From NCBI RefSeq assembly GCF_900454025.1, contig NZ_UGQM01000001.1, positions 2,666,001-2,730,000 on the forward strand: a stretch of DNA of 64,000 nucleotides, written 5' to 3'. The notes under the pieces are model-generated. The model was not told the origin of the DNA and did not search any database. It saw only the letters and a list, made by a program, of their open reading frames with translations. How positions within the stretch are numbered: position 1 is the first letter of the stretch; each line of letters begins with the position of its first letter. The stretch is from Mycolicibacterium gilvum (lineage in GTDB: Bacteria > Actinomycetota > Actinomycetes > Mycobacteriales > Mycobacteriaceae). A program made the position numbers and the translations under genes. Below are positions 1 through 9,285 of the stretch, one piece after another.

Positions 1-2
1 CG

Positions 3-794
3 CCGGTGGCCGAGCTGGCCGCCGCGCACGGTATCCCGGTGCTGAAGCCGCCGCGGCCCAACTCGGAGGAGTTCGTCGCCGAACTCGCCGCGCTGGCACC
101 GGACTGCTGCGCCGTCGTCGCCTACGGCGCCCTGCTGCGCGAGGAACTGCTCACAGTCCCTGCCCACGGCTGGGTGAACCTGCATTTCTCGGTGCTGCCT
201 GCATGGCGCGGCGCCGCGCCGGTGCAGGCCGCGCTCGCCGCGGGCGACGAGGTCACCGGCGCCACGACGTTCCAGATCGAACTCAGCCTCGACTCCGGTC
301 CGGTCTACGGGGTGGTCACGGAGACGATCCGGCCCACCGACACCGCTGGCGACCTGCTCGGCCGGCTCGCCGAGTCCGGGGCCGGCCTGCTGGAGGCGAC
401 CATGGACGGGATCGAGGACGGCACACTGACCGCGGTGCCGCAGCCCGCCGAGGGGGTCAGCATCGCGCCCAAGGTCAGCGTCGACGACGCCCGCATCCGT
501 TGGGAGCTACCGGCGCACGTGGTCGACCGGCGGATCCGTTCGGTCACTCCGAACCCGGGCGCCTGGACCATGGCCGGCGAACTGCGCATCAAGGTCGGGC
601 CCGTCACGGTGCCCGAGGACGGACCGAAAGATCTTGAGCCGGGGGAGATCCGGGTGGGCAAGAAGCATGTACACGTCGGCACCGCAACGGACGCGGTGCT
701 GCTCGGCACGGTGCAGCCGCCGGGCAAGAAGTCGATGAACGCCGCCGACTGGGCGCGTGGCGCGCGCGCCGAGGACATCCGGAGGGCCCGATGA
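3..794 (+). CDS. fmt: Methionyl-tRNA formyltransferase (5' end cut off)
   Basis: Formylates the amino group of methionine on initiator tRNA using 10-formyltetrahydrofolate, in the cytoplasm. About 264 codons are visible. The family is usually about 310 residues, so roughly the first 45-50 codons lie left of the window; the GTG at 6 is an internal codon, not the start. The formyltransferase signature is seen as [17 protein letters not shown], followed by the C-terminal tRNA-binding domain ([10 protein letters not shown] onward). Phe replaces the usual Gly in the LHG position, which I recall as normal for actinobacterial Fmt. The stop overlaps the rsmB start by 4 nt (ATGA), so the two are probably translationally coupled. 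Identity is very secure; the true start cannot be seen. Confidence 0.95.
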   Translation, partial: PVAELAAAHGIPVLKPPRPNSEEFVAELAALAPDCCAVVAYGALLREELLTVPAHGWVNLHFSVLPAWRGAAPVQAALAAGDEVTGATTFQIELSLDSGPVYGVVTETIRPTDTAGDLLGRLAESGAGLLEATMDGIEDGTLTAVPQPAEGVSIAPKVSVDDARIRWELPAHVVDRRIRSVTPNPGAWTMAGELRIKVGPVTVPEDGPKDLEPGEIRVGKKHVHVGTATDAVLLGTVQPPGKKSMNAADWARGARAEDIRRAR

Positions 795-2179
795 CGCGAC
801 CCGACAAGAAGCGTCCGCCCCGCCGCAAGCGGCTGGATCCGGCTCGGCAGGCGGCCTTCGATGTGCTGCGTGCGGTCTCCGAGCGCGACTCCTACGCCAA
901 CCTGGCACTGCCGGCGCTGCTGCGGGACCGCCGGATCACCGGGCGCGACGCGGCGTTCGCCACGGAGCTGACCTACGGAACGTGCCGCGCCAAGGGACTG
1001 CTGGACGCGGTGATCGCGGCCGCGGCGGGCCGCCCGGTCGACCACATCGACCCGATCCTGCTGGATCTACTGCGGCTCGGCGCGTATCAAATCCTGCGCA
1101 CTCGCGTCGACGACCACGCCGCGGTGTCGACGACCGTCGAGCAGGCGGGTCTCGAATTCGACACGGCGCGAGCAGGTTTCGTCAACGGGGTGCTGCGCAC
1201 CATCGCACGCCGTGACGAGGCGGACTGGGTCGCCGAACTCGCCCCGCCGGCGGCCACCGACCCGGTCGGGCACCTCGCGTTCGTCCACGCCCACCCCCGG
1301 TGGATCGGCCAGGCGTTCGCCGATGCGCTGGGCGCGCGGGCCGGTGAACTGGGCGCACTGCTGGCCAGCGACGACTCCCGACCCGAAGTTCACCTCGCGG
1401 CCCGGCCGGGGATGCTCACCGCCGCCGAACTCGCCGAACAGACCGGCGGCACCGTGGGCAGGTACTCGCCGTACGCGGTGTACCTCGGCGACGGCGATCC
1501 CGGTGGCGTCGCCGCGGTGCGCGAGAGCCGCGCCCTGGTGCAGGACGAGGGCAGCCAGCTCGTCGCCCGCGCGCTGACCCTGGCCCCGGTCGACGGCCCC
1601 GACGGTGGCCGCTGGCTGGATCTGTGCGCCGGCCCGGGTGGCAAGACGGCGCTGCTGGCCGCGCTGGGACAGCCGTCGGGCGCGACGGTGACCGCGGTAG
1701 AACCCGCCCCGCGGCGCGCCGAGCTCGTCGAGCAGAACACCGCGGGCCTGCCGGTGGACGTGGTCCGGGTCGACGGCCGGGAGTCAGGGCTGACGCCGGG
1801 CTTCGACCGGGTGCTCGTGGACGCGCCGTGCACCGGTCTCGGTGCGCTGCGGCGCAGACCCGAAGCCCGCTGGCGGCGTCAGCCCGGCGACGTGCCCGCG
1901 CTGGCCAAGCTGCAACGCGAGTTGCTCGCCGCCGCGATTCGGCTGACCAGGCCGGGAGGAGTGGTGCTCTACGCGACATGTTCGCCGCACCTGGCCGAGA
2001 CCGCCGGCGTGGTGGCCGACGCGCTGCGCCGGCAGCCGGTGACCGCCCTGGACACGCGTGAGCTGTTCTCGCCCGCCACCGACACCGGAGATGGCCCGTC
2101 GGTACAGCTGTGGCCGCACCGGCACGGCACCGACGCGATGTTCGCCGCCGCTCTTCGGGTCGACGCTGCGGCCCGGTGA
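791..2179 (+). CDS. rsmB: 16S rRNA (cytosine-C5)-methyltransferase RsmB/Fmu
   Basis: Methylates C5 of a cytosine (C967 in E. coli numbering) of 16S rRNA with SAM. It is 462 residues, the full family length. An N-terminal NusB-like RNA-binding domain covers roughly residues 10-145. The SAM-binding loop [10 protein letters not shown] starts near residue 277. Two catalytic cysteines are seen: Cys347 in DAPCTG and Cys397 in YATCSP, matching the two-cysteine mechanism of the Sun/RsmB family. The ATG overlaps the fmt stop by 4 nt, as in other mycobacteria, where fmt-fmu-rpe are contiguous (Rv1406-Rv1408). Confidence 0.95.
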   Translation: MTRPDKKRPPRRKRLDPARQAAFDVLRAVSERDSYANLALPALLRDRRITGRDAAFATELTYGTCRAKGLLDAVIAAAAGRPVDHIDPILLDLLRLGAYQILRTRVDDHAAVSTTVEQAGLEFDTARAGFVNGVLRTIARRDEADWVAELAPPAATDPVGHLAFVHAHPRWIGQAFADALGARAGELGALLASDDSRPEVHLAARPGMLTAAELAEQTGGTVGRYSPYAVYLGDGDPGGVAAVRESRALVQDEGSQLVARALTLAPVDGPDGGRWLDLCAGPGGKTALLAALGQPSGATVTAVEPAPRRAELVEQNTAGLPVDVVRVDGRESGLTPGFDRVLVDAPCTGLGALRRRPEARWRRQPGDVPALAKLQRELLAAAIRLTRPGGVVLYATCSPHLAETAGVVADALRRQPVTALDTRELFSPATDTGDGPSVQLWPHRHGTDAMFAAALRVDAAAR

Positions 2180-2190
2180 CCCGCGCGTCG

Positions 2191-2196
2191 TAGGCT
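2191..2196 (+). promoter_or_regulatory. Putative -10 element of rpe (leaderless)
   Basis: TAGGCT ends 7 nt before the rpe ATG at 2204. That places transcription initiation at or next to the start codon, and no Shine-Dalgarno sequence is present. rpe may therefore have its own leaderless transcript besides readthrough from rsmB. No clear -35 is visible. Confidence 0.5.
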
Positions 2197-2203
2197 GAAC
2201 CCC

Positions 2204-2881
2204 ATGCCCAAACCGCTGATCGCACCGTCGATCCTGGCCGCCGACTTCGCCAGGCTCGCCGAGGAGGCCGCCGCAGTCGACGGCGCCGACTGGCTGCACG
2301 TCGACGTCATGGACAACCACTTCGTGCCGAATCTCACGCTCGGCCTGCCGGTGGTGGAATCGCTGCTGAAGGTCACCGACATCCCGATGGACTGCCATCT
2401 GATGATCGAGAACCCCGAGCGGTGGGCGCCGCCGTACGCCGAGGCGGGCGCCTACAACGTGACCATCCACGCCGAGGCCACCGACAATCCGGTCGCGGTC
2501 GCCCGCGACATCCGCGCCGCCGGCGCCAAGGCCGGGCTGTCCATCAAGCCGGGGACGCCGATCGAGCCGTATCTGGAGATCCTGCGCGAGTTCGACACGC
2601 TGCTGGTGATGTCGGTCGAGCCGGGCTTCGGCGGCCAGAAGTTCATCGCGGAGGTGCTGCCGAAGGTCGGAATCGTGCGCCGGTTGGTCGATTCCGGCGA
2701 GTTGACCATCGTCATCGAGATCGACGGCGGCATCAACGCCGACACCATCGAGGAGGCCGCCGAAGCCGGTGTCGACTGCTTCGTCGCGGGCTCGGCGGTC
2801 TACAGCGCCGAGGATCCAGCCGCCGCGGTGCAGTCGCTGCGCAGCCAGGCTGCCGCGGCGTCGCGTCATCTGGTCCTGTGA
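2204..2881 (+). CDS. rpe: Ribulose-phosphate 3-epimerase
   Basis: Interconverts ribulose-5-phosphate and xylulose-5-phosphate in the non-oxidative pentose phosphate pathway. It is 225 residues, a complete TIM barrel. Family motifs are in order: [13 protein letters not shown] with the metal-binding Asp, [10 protein letters not shown] with the His ligand, [10 protein letters not shown], and EIDGGIN with the catalytic Asp and phosphate-binding loop. The start ATG is supported by the closely spaced TAGGCT upstream. It overlaps ribD by 4 nt (GTGA), and the supply of pentose phosphate precursor for riboflavin synthesis is a plausible reason for the coupling. Its pathway partners tkt and tal lie at 37-40 kb. 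Confidence 0.97.
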   Translation: MPKPLIAPSILAADFARLAEEAAAVDGADWLHVDVMDNHFVPNLTLGLPVVESLLKVTDIPMDCHLMIENPERWAPPYAEAGAYNVTIHAEATDNPVAVARDIRAAGAKAGLSIKPGTPIEPYLEILREFDTLLVMSVEPGFGGQKFIAEVLPKVGIVRRLVDSGELTIVIEIDGGINADTIEEAAEAGVDCFVAGSAVYSAEDPAAAVQSLRSQAAAASRHLVL

Positions 2882-3879
2882 ACCTGGACGCGGCGATGGC
2901 GGCGGCCATCGCGCAGTCGGAGCGGGTGAAAGGCAGGACCTACCCCAATCCGCCTGTGGGCGCGGTGATTCTGGACTCAGACGGTGAGATCGCCGGCGTC
3001 GGCGCGACCGCTCCGACCGGCGGCCCGCACGCCGAGGTGGTGGCGCTGCGCCGTGCCGGCGAGCGGGTCGCCGGGGGAACGGCGGTGGTGACCCTGGAGC
3101 CGTGCAACCACTTCGGTCGCACGCCGCCGTGTGTCGATGCGCTGATCGATGCCGGGGTGGCCGCCGTCGCGTTCGCCGTCGCCGATCCCAATCCGGCGGC
3201 CGCCGGCGGTGCCGCGCGCCTCGCCGCGGCCGGTGTGCGGGTCAGCGCCGGGGTGGGAGCGGATGCGGTCACCGGGGGACCGCTGCGGGAGTGGTTGCAC
3301 AAACAGCGCACCGGAAAGCCGCATGTGACATGGAAATTCGCTGCCAGTGTGGACGGCCGCAGCGCTGCGGCCGACGGCACCAGCCAGTGGATCACCAGCG
3401 AGGCGTCCCGTGCCGACGTACACCGCCGGCGCGCGGCCGCCGACGCGATCGTCGCCGGAACGGGCACGGTGTTCGCCGACGACCCGGCGCTGACGGCACG
3501 TCTTCCCGACGGCAGTCTGGCCGACCACCAGCCGCTGCGTGTCGTCGTCGGGATGCGCGAGATCTCACCCGACGCAACGGTTCTCAACGACGATTCGCGG
3601 ACCATGGTGATCCGGACACGCGACCCCCACGAGGTGATCAAGGCGTTGACGGATCGCACCGACGTGCTCGTGGAGGGTGGGCCCACGCTGGCCGGCGCGT
3701 TCCTGCGCGCCGGCGCGATCGACCGGATACTTGCTTATGTCGCACCGATTCTGCTCGGCGGTCCCGTGACGGCTGTCGATGACGTGGGGGTGTCGAGCAT
3801 CACACAGGCGCACCGCTGGCGGTTCGACGGCATGCAGGCCATCGGGCCCGACGTGCTGCTGAGCCTCGTCCCGAACTGA
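2878..3879 (+). CDS. ribD: Bifunctional riboflavin biosynthesis deaminase/reductase RibD (RibG)
   Basis: Carries out two consecutive riboflavin steps: deamination of diaminohydroxyphosphoribosylaminopyrimidine and NADPH reduction of the ribosyl chain. It is 333 residues. The zinc deaminase domain comes first, with [14 protein letters not shown] (His and catalytic Glu) and [13 protein letters not shown] (two Cys ligands). The reductase domain follows, with [22 protein letters not shown] and an ILLGGPV C-terminal motif. The GTG at 2878 is chosen because it overlaps the rpe stop (GTGA) and gives the normal N-terminus; the same frame stays open further upstream, inside rpe, but that part is a shadow of rpe. 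It is separated from ribC, ribA2 and ribH by the lprG region, as in M. tuberculosis (Rv1409). Confidence 0.96.
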   Translation: MNLDAAMAAAIAQSERVKGRTYPNPPVGAVILDSDGEIAGVGATAPTGGPHAEVVALRRAGERVAGGTAVVTLEPCNHFGRTPPCVDALIDAGVAAVAFAVADPNPAAAGGAARLAAAGVRVSAGVGADAVTGGPLREWLHKQRTGKPHVTWKFAASVDGRSAAADGTSQWITSEASRADVHRRRAAADAIVAGTGTVFADDPALTARLPDGSLADHQPLRVVVGMREISPDATVLNDDSRTMVIRTRDPHEVIKALTDRTDVLVEGGPTLAGAFLRAGAIDRILAYVAPILLGGPVTAVDDVGVSSITQAHRWRFDGMQAIGPDVLLSLVPN

Positions 3880-4094
3880 TCCGTTATCTGGCTGTTATTC
3901 AATCGTTTCCAAAATCGGGGTGTAGCCGCTTGGGTGGGCAAGCACACACCGTGCCCAACGCGTGGCGGGCGGATCGGACACCGGATCTCGGTAGACTTCT
4001 GCCAGATGCCGCCGAGTACGCCGAGTAAGGCGGGAATATCGCGCTTTCACCGTTGAGTTGCGCATGGTGAGCACGAACAAAGGACACAACGACC
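3880..4094. other. AT-richer intergenic gap between ribD and a small ORF
   Basis: This 215-nt gap, especially 3885-3925 with runs such as TTATTC and TTTCC, is visibly less GC-rich than its surroundings. It holds a possible -10 TAGACT at 3992-3997 on the plus strand. No tRNA-like fold or convincing terminator hairpin with a T-tract is seen. It probably carries the promoter and a leader of about 90 nt for the small ORF at 4095. Confidence 0.35.
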
Positions 4095-4247
4095 ATGACT
4101 GCACTGCAGGACTGGATCAACATCACCCCGGTCAATCCGAACACCATCAAGTCCGCCATCGTCGATGCGTGGCGTGGCCTGACCTCCAACCACACCGAGC
4201 CTGTCGCAGACCTTCAGCTGATGGGACGCGGACTCGAGCGCTGCTGA
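4095..4247 (+). CDS. Possible 50-residue small protein, unknown function
   Basis: An ATG ORF begins [15 protein letters not shown] and ends GLERC, 50 residues. I do not recognise it. Support is moderate. A purine-rich AAAGGA lies 11 nt upstream of the ATG, and the first 40 or so codons have the GC-rich third positions normal for this genome. A possible -10 (TAGACT, 3992-3997) precedes it in an AT-richer gap. No signal peptide or membrane segment is apparent, and it has a single C-terminal Cys. The last 34 nt overlap the 3' end of the convergent transporter gene, so the tail is constrained by another frame. It could be a genuine small protein, the surviving N-terminus of a larger gene, or chance. 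Confidence 0.4.
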   Translation: MTALQDWINITPVNPNTIKSAIVDAWRGLTSNHTEPVADLQLMGRGLERC

Positions 4248-5779
4248 GCGTCCTCGACCGGATCCGTCTCCTCGGCGTGCGTGTCGCGGGCCGCGATCAG
4301 AAGGCCCAGCACGGCGCCCACCACACACACCACCGCGGTGATGGTGAAGATCTCGGCGTACTGCAGGACGTAGGCCTCGCGGACGCGGTTGGCCTCGGCC
4401 GCCAGCCGCTCGGCCAGTGAGTCGCCGCCCGCGCTGGCCGGCAGGCTCGCCAGATGCTGGTTGAAGCGGTAGAGACCCCACGCCGACAGCGCGGCGATGC
4501 CGATGAGCATGCCGATCATCCGGGACACCACGACCGCGGCCGAGGCGATGCCGTGCTGCGCCGACGGCACCACCCGCAGCGTCGCCGACGTCAGCGGCCC
4601 GATCACCAGCCCGAGACCGAAACCGGTGATGATCAGGTCGGTGCCGAGCACCGGAAGGCTGAGGAAGCCGATGCTGTGGCGCGCCTCCAGCACATCGGCC
4701 GGCCAGTGCGAGATCAGCAGGTAACCGCCCGCGGCGATCAGCAGGCCCGCGAACGCGATGATCCGGTCGCCGACCCGGGTGGCCAGCCAGCCGCCGAGCA
4801 GCGCGCCGACGGGAAGCGCGGCGAGGAACCACAGCAGCAGGAACGCCGCCTCGATCTGATCCTTGCCCAGGACGCCCTGCGCGAACAGCTCCACGTTGAC
4901 CAGCGTCACCATCAGTGCGGCTCCGGCGGCCAGGGAGGCGCCCAGCGCGGCCAGGAAGGGCCGGAACCGGACCCCCTTCGGGTCCAGCAGGCGGGTGCGC
5001 GCGAACTTCTCCCAGACGAAGAAGGCCACGGCCGCGATCAGCGCCGCGATCAGGACGGGCACGCCCCAGCTGGGCAGGACCTCCTTGCCGTCCGGTTTCG
5101 GGTTGTACAGGCCGATCACCGCGAGGCCCAAGGCCACGGCGAGAAGCAGGCCGCCGACGACGTCGATCTTCTGGGGGACCTCGGTCTCCATCCGCCCGGG
5201 CAGGCTGAAGTGGATCATCACCATCGCGACCAGCGCCAGCGGGACGTTGACCCAGAAGACCGACTGCCAGTGGTGGAACAGCCACACCAGCGAGATGCCG
5301 TAGATGGGGCCGAGCACGCTGCCCAGTTCCTGGGCGGCGCCGACCCACCCCAGCACCGCCGCGCGGTTGCGCGCGGCCCACAGATCGGCGGCCAGCGCGA
5401 GCGTGACCGGCAGCAGCGCACCGCTGGCGGTGCCTTGGATCACGCGGCCCAGCACCAGGATGTCGAGGTCGGTGGACATCGCGGTCACCACGGAGCCGAG
5501 CGCAAAACCGGCGAGGCTGACCTGGATCAGCATCTTGCGGCCGAACCTGTCGGACGCGCGTCCCAGCAGCGGCATCGCGGCGATGTAGCCGAGCAGGTAG
5601 CCGGTGATGATCGGGGTGACCCGCTGGATCTCGTTGATGCCGATACCGACATCGCTCATGATGTCGACCATGATCGTGACGACGACGTAGGTGTCGAGCG
5701 CCCCGAGGATGACGGCGAGCGAGCCCGCGCTGATCGCGATCAGGCGATTGGTGGCGGCGGGAGCAGTGATTGTGGGCAT
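4214..5779 (-). CDS. MFS efflux transporter, P55 (Rv1410c) type
   Basis: Drug:proton-antiporter-type major facilitator protein of 521 residues with about 14 hydrophobic segments. Visible motifs are [13 protein letters not shown] in the first helix and [12 protein letters not shown], the motif-A loop between helices 2 and 3. In mycobacteria the P55 transporter works with the lipoprotein LprG encoded just upstream. The pair is known to export triacylglycerides and to affect envelope permeability and drug tolerance. The ATG at 5779 overlaps the lprG stop by 1 nt (TGATG), so translation is coupled, lprG first. The order and overlap match Rv1411c-Rv1410c, which makes the assignment firm. The 3' end overlaps a possible small ORF on the other strand. 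Confidence 0.93.
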   Translation of the reverse strand: MPTITAPAATNRLIAISAGSLAVILGALDTYVVVTIMVDIMSDVGIGINEIQRVTPIITGYLLGYIAAMPLLGRASDRFGRKMLIQVSLAGFALGSVVTAMSTDLDILVLGRVIQGTASGALLPVTLALAADLWAARNRAAVLGWVGAAQELGSVLGPIYGISLVWLFHHWQSVFWVNVPLALVAMVMIHFSLPGRMETEVPQKIDVVGGLLLAVALGLAVIGLYNPKPDGKEVLPSWGVPVLIAALIAAVAFFVWEKFARTRLLDPKGVRFRPFLAALGASLAAGAALMVTLVNVELFAQGVLGKDQIEAAFLLLWFLAALPVGALLGGWLATRVGDRIIAFAGLLIAAGGYLLISHWPADVLEARHSIGFLSLPVLGTDLIITGFGLGLVIGPLTSATLRVVPSAQHGIASAAVVVSRMIGMLIGIAALSAWGLYRFNQHLASLPASAGGDSLAERLAAEANRVREAYVLQYAEIFTITAVVCVVGAVLGLLIAARDTHAEETDPVEDAQQRSSPRPIS

Positions 5780-6483
5780 CACACCGCAGGTTTGTCGACG
5801 GTCACCGGCTCGCCCCACTTCGACAGCGTCATCGTGACGCTGTTGCCGGGCGAGGGCTCCAGCCGCACCTGCATGAGCTTGTGATCACCTTCTTCGGCGA
5901 CCCACGCGGTACCGGGCACCGGACCGGTGGCGCCGATCTGCGGCGCGATCTTGTTGACGGCGTCGGCGCTGACCTCGCCGGTGACCCGCACGGTCTGCGT
6001 CCCCTCGACCGTTTCCCGGCCGTCGGCGCTGGGGTTGGAGAAGTTCGCCAGGACGTTGGCCAGGCCGACGTTCGGATCGAGGATGGCGGCGACGTCGTAC
6101 ACGTCGGCGGCCGGACCGAAGTTCGACAGCGATCCGCCGGCGGTGATCGTGGCCCAGAGGTCGCCGTCGGACACCACGAACTCGACGTCGTTGAGCCGCT
6201 GACCGAGGAAGATGATGTTCGCCGTGCCCTTGGCGGCGACGGCGGGGGTCTGCGTCAGGTCGCCTTCGAGCTGTTCGACCGGCAGCTCGGCGATCTGACC
6301 CTGCACGGACAGCGTGAGGTGGGCGCTCGTCTGGTTCCTGGTCGTCTCGGAGGACTCGCTGAGCAGCGTCGTCGGGTCGGGGAGATCTTTCCCCGAGTCT
6401 TCTGTGGACGAGCTGGAGCACCCTGCGAGCAGGGCGACGGCAGCGAAAAGGGCGGCGAAGATCGCCAACAGGCGGGTCTGCAT
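5779..6483 (-). CDS. lprG: Lipoprotein LprG (lipid-binding, LppX/LprAFG family)
   Basis: Secreted lipoprotein of 234 residues that carries acylated glycolipids and triacylglyceride across the periplasm. It has an N-terminal signal ([13 protein letters not shown]...) and a lipobox LLAGC with the modified Cys at residue 22, followed by a Ser-rich linker and the beta-rich LppX_LprAFG fold. The ATG at 6483 is chosen because it gives a normal short signal peptide and because TACGAT lies 6 nt upstream (leaderless start). It is the first gene of the lprG-P55 operon. The longer open frame upstream has no matching signal peptide and was rejected. Confidence 0.95.
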   Translation of the reverse strand: MQTRLLAIFAALFAAVALLAGCSSSSTEDSGKDLPDPTTLLSESSETTRNQTSAHLTLSVQGQIAELPVEQLEGDLTQTPAVAAKGTANIIFLGQRLNDVEFVVSDGDLWATITAGGSLSNFGPAADVYDVAAILDPNVGLANVLANFSNPSADGRETVEGTQTVRVTGEVSADAVNKIAPQIGATGPVPGTAWVAEEGDHKLMQVRLEPSPGNSVTMTLSKWGEPVTVDKPAV

Positions 6484-6489
6484 GCCTGC

Positions 6490-6495
6490 ATCGTA
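6490..6495 (-). promoter_or_regulatory. Putative -10 element of lprG-P55 operon (leaderless)
   Basis: On the minus strand TACGAT ends 6 nt before the lprG ATG, so the mRNA probably starts at the start codon. This marks the operon start as lprG, separate from the GH13 gene whose stop lies 104 nt upstream. Confidence 0.5.
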
Positions 6496-6586
6496 GAGGG
6501 TTCGGGTGTCGGGTCGTGTGCTCCGCGCCGCGGGTCGACCCGGTGGCACCCCTTCCCAACTGCCTGTTCCCGGATTTCCGGGGCGC

Positions 6587-8266
6587 TCAGATGATCGGCG
6601 GATCGTCCGGTCTGAGCAGCCGTAGCCAGCGGTATCCGTAGCCCTCCAACGACAGTTCGATCCCGCCGCGGGCATCGACAGGAAATTCGGCGCGCCCGTC
6701 GAGCAGGTCCACCAGGCGGGAACCCTCAGGAAGGTCACCGAGCGTCAGCGGGACCAGGCAACCGTCGGCGCCGAAGTTGTGCAGCCCGACCATCGCCCAG
6801 CCCGACGACTCGCGGCAGACGTGGGCCAGCACGGCGGTGTGGGGCTGCTTGAGGATTTCCACCGTCGACCACCCGATCTCGGGTTGCTGTCGGTAGGTGT
6901 AGATCAGGTCGCGCACGAACCACCAGAACGACCGATGGTCGCGGCGTTGATCGGCGACGTTGACCCGGTCGGGGCCGAAGAGCCCCTCGGGCAGCGGCCG
7001 GGGCAGCCTGCGCTTCGGCGCCGTCGAGAACCCTCCGTTGGTGCCCGAGGTCCACTGCATCGGGGTGCGCACCGCGAATCGTCCTGGGACATCCAGGTTC
7101 TCGGCCATGCCGATCTCCTCGCCGTAGAACAGCACGGGAGTGCCGGGCAGCGAGAACGCCAGCGAGTACACCATGCGCATCCGACGCTGGTCGGCGCCGA
7201 GCATCGACGGTAGCCGTCGCCGCAGCCCGCGGTCGTAGAGCTGCATGTCGGGGTCGGGCCCGAACGCGTCGAACACCTCCTGGCGCTCACTGTCGCTGAG
7301 CTTGTCCAACGTGAGTTCATCGTGATTGCGCGCGAAATTGGCCCACTGGCTGGTCACGTCCAGCGATGGCCGACTTCGCAGCGCTTTCGCCAGAGGGCGC
7401 GCGTCGCCGCGCGCCAGCGACAGGTACATGCTCTGCATGCCGATGAAGTCGAACTGCATGTTCAGGCCGTCGCCGTCAGATCCTCCGAAGAACGCCTTCT
7501 GATCCTTGTAGGGCACGTTGACCTCACCGAGAAGCACGGCGTCGCCGACACGGCGGGTGACGAAATTGCGCACGTCTCCGAGGTACTGGAACGGGTCGAA
7601 GACCCCCGGATCGCCGGGAGCGCCGTCGCGGGCGAACAGGAACGGGACGGCGTCGACACGGAATCCGGCGACGCCGAGTTGCAGCCAGAAGCCCAGTGTC
7701 CGTGAGATCTCTTCCTGCACCTGTGGATTGGCGATGTTCAGGTCCGGTTGATGTTTGTAGAAGTGGTGCAGGTACCACTGGCCGGTCTTCGGGTCGAGCT
7801 CCCAGAGACTGTCCTCCTGGTCGGGGAACACGACGTCTTCGGAGGTGTCGGGTGGCTCGGTGGCGGTCCAGACGTAGTAGTCGCGGTACGGATCATCGGT
7901 GCCGCGCCTGGCCGACTTGAACCACGGGTGTGCGTCGGAGGTGTGGTTCATCACGAAGTCGACGATCACCCGGATCCCGTGTGACCCGGCGGTGCGGATC
8001 AGCTCGACGAAGTCGCCGAGGTTACCCAGTCGCTCGTCGACGCCGAAGAAGTCGGTGATGTCATAGCCGTCGTCCTTGCGCGCGGTCGGATAGAACGGCA
8101 TCAGCCACAGGCACGTGATGCCGAGGTCGGCCAGGTACTCGATGCGTTCGGTCATTCCGCGGATGTCTCCGCAGCCGTCGCCGTTCCAGTCGTAGAACGT
8201 CTCGATGTCGGCGCAGTAGACGACGGCGTTCTTCCACCACAGGTCGCCGGTCTCGATGGTTCTCAT
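6587..8266 (-). CDS. GH13 alpha-amylase family enzyme, trehalose synthase-like
   Basis: Glycoside hydrolase family 13 protein of 559 residues. The catalytic triad is intact: nucleophile Asp205 in GFRVDAV, acid/base Glu248 in LLGEVN, and Asp316 in ARNHDE. Region I is DFVMNHTSDAHPWF. The overall layout resembles trehalose synthase (TreS, maltose to trehalose isomerisation) or a related alpha-glucosidase, but the C-terminal part is only the small beta domain; no maltokinase is fused. No signal peptide is seen, so it is cytoplasmic. The ATG at 8266 overlaps the stop of the upstream oxidoreductase by 1 nt (TGATG), so the two form an operon. Substrate is inferred only: trehalose/maltose or other alpha-glucosides. 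The genuine treS of mycobacteria usually lies elsewhere. Confidence 0.85.
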   Translation of the reverse strand: MRTIETGDLWWKNAVVYCADIETFYDWNGDGCGDIRGMTERIEYLADLGITCLWLMPFYPTARKDDGYDITDFFGVDERLGNLGDFVELIRTAGSHGIRVIVDFVMNHTSDAHPWFKSARRGTDDPYRDYYVWTATEPPDTSEDVVFPDQEDSLWELDPKTGQWYLHHFYKHQPDLNIANPQVQEEISRTLGFWLQLGVAGFRVDAVPFLFARDGAPGDPGVFDPFQYLGDVRNFVTRRVGDAVLLGEVNVPYKDQKAFFGGSDGDGLNMQFDFIGMQSMYLSLARGDARPLAKALRSRPSLDVTSQWANFARNHDELTLDKLSDSERQEVFDAFGPDPDMQLYDRGLRRRLPSMLGADQRRMRMVYSLAFSLPGTPVLFYGEEIGMAENLDVPGRFAVRTPMQWTSGTNGGFSTAPKRRLPRPLPEGLFGPDRVNVADQRRDHRSFWWFVRDLIYTYRQQPEIGWSTVEILKQPHTAVLAHVCRESSGWAMVGLHNFGADGCLVPLTLGDLPEGSRLVDLLDGRAEFPVDARGGIELSLEGYGYRWLRLLRPDDPPII

Positions 8267-9243
8267 CACGGCACCGCGGGCGCGCTCGGCGAGAGCTGCG
8301 GCAGCACGTGCTCGCCGAAGGCGTCGATGAAGGATCGCTGGTGCTGGCCGACGAAATGCAGATACAGCTCGTCCCAGCCCTGGTCGAGATATTCCTGCAG
8401 CCACGCCGCGTGCCGACCGAGATCGCTGGAGATCCGCACAGACGGCTCCATCTGCTCCGGGGTGACGGCCTCACCGATCGTGTCGAACGCCTCGACGGTC
8501 TCGATGTCCCAGGACACCGGCGGGCCGAGCACGTTGGTGCGCCACTGGTCGTGCGCGATCGCCAGCGCCTCCTCGTCGGTCGGTGCCCAGCTGAGGTGGA
8601 TCTGGAGCCGCGCCGGACCGCGACCGCCGGCGTCCCGGTAGGAATCGAGCACCTGCCGCAGCGTCTCGGCGGGCTGGTTGACTGTGATCAGCGCGTCGGC
8701 CCATGCCGCGTGACGGGCAGCCGTCGCCGGCGTGATGGCGGGACCGACCAGGTCGGGGACGGTCTCCGGCAGCGTCCACAGCCTCGCGCGGTTCACGTGG
8801 ATCAGTCCGTCGACGCTGACCTCCTCACCCTTGAGGAGCCGACGGATGACGTCGACGCATTCGACGAGTCGTTGGTCGCGGATCTCCTTGCGCGGCCAGA
8901 CGTCGCCGGTGATGCGCTCGTTGGAGGCCTCACCGGATCCCAGCGCAGCCCAGATCCGGCCCGGGAACATCTGCGCCAGCGTCGCGATCGCCTGGGCGAT
9001 GATCGCCGGGTGGTAGCGCTGACCAGGTGCGTTCACCACCCCGAACGGCAGCTTCGTCGTGGCCAGGGCGGCGCCGAGGAAGGCCCACGCGAATCCGGAC
9101 TCGTTCTGCCGTTCGCTCCACGGGCTGAAGTGGTCCGAGGACATCGCGGCCGTGAAGCCCGCCTGTTCGGCGTGCTGTACGTCGTGCAACAGCTGACCCG
9201 GCGGGATCTGTTCGTGCGAGCAGTGAAATCCGATGACCGTCAT
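8266..9243 (-). CDS. Luciferase-like (LLM class) flavin oxidoreductase
   Basis: 325-residue TIM-barrel oxidoreductase of the bacterial luciferase-like superfamily. MTVIGFHCSHEQIPP at the N-terminus and MSSDHFSPW resemble the F420-dependent glucose-6-phosphate dehydrogenase-like branch and the related family annotated as TIGR03885, which is thought to use FMN rather than F420. The sequence alone does not settle the cofactor. It is first in a two-gene operon with the GH13 enzyme (TGATG overlap), which suggests a sugar or sugar-derived substrate, but this is inference. A GGAG lies just before the ATG at 9243. It is divergent from ribC with only 42 nt between the starts, so the promoters overlap. 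Confidence 0.8.
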   Translation of the reverse strand: MTVIGFHCSHEQIPPGQLLHDVQHAEQAGFTAAMSSDHFSPWSERQNESGFAWAFLGAALATTKLPFGVVNAPGQRYHPAIIAQAIATLAQMFPGRIWAALGSGEASNERITGDVWPRKEIRDQRLVECVDVIRRLLKGEEVSVDGLIHVNRARLWTLPETVPDLVGPAITPATAARHAAWADALITVNQPAETLRQVLDSYRDAGGRGPARLQIHLSWAPTDEEALAIAHDQWRTNVLGPPVSWDIETVEAFDTIGEAVTPEQMEPSVRISSDLGRHAAWLQEYLDQGWDELYLHFVGQHQRSFIDAFGEHVLPQLSPSAPAVP

Positions 9244-9273
9244 CGCTCCGGAATACCCCGATCCCGCCAGGTC

Positions 9274-9279
9274 TAGGCT
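9274..9279 (+). promoter_or_regulatory. Putative -10 element of ribC (leaderless)
   Basis: TAGGCT ends 6 nt before the GTG at 9286, the normal distance from -10 to transcription start. It supports GTG 9286 over GTG 9283 as the start of ribC. The 42-nt divergent gap to the oxidoreductase gene leaves room only for overlapping promoters. Confidence 0.5.
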
Positions 9280-9285
9280 GTCGTG

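Noticed and set aside
4454..5884. Plus-strand open frame opposite the P55 transporter
   Set aside because: Composition (Gln/Arg/Asp repeats) is typical of an antisense shadow, and the minus strand carries a clear MFS protein.
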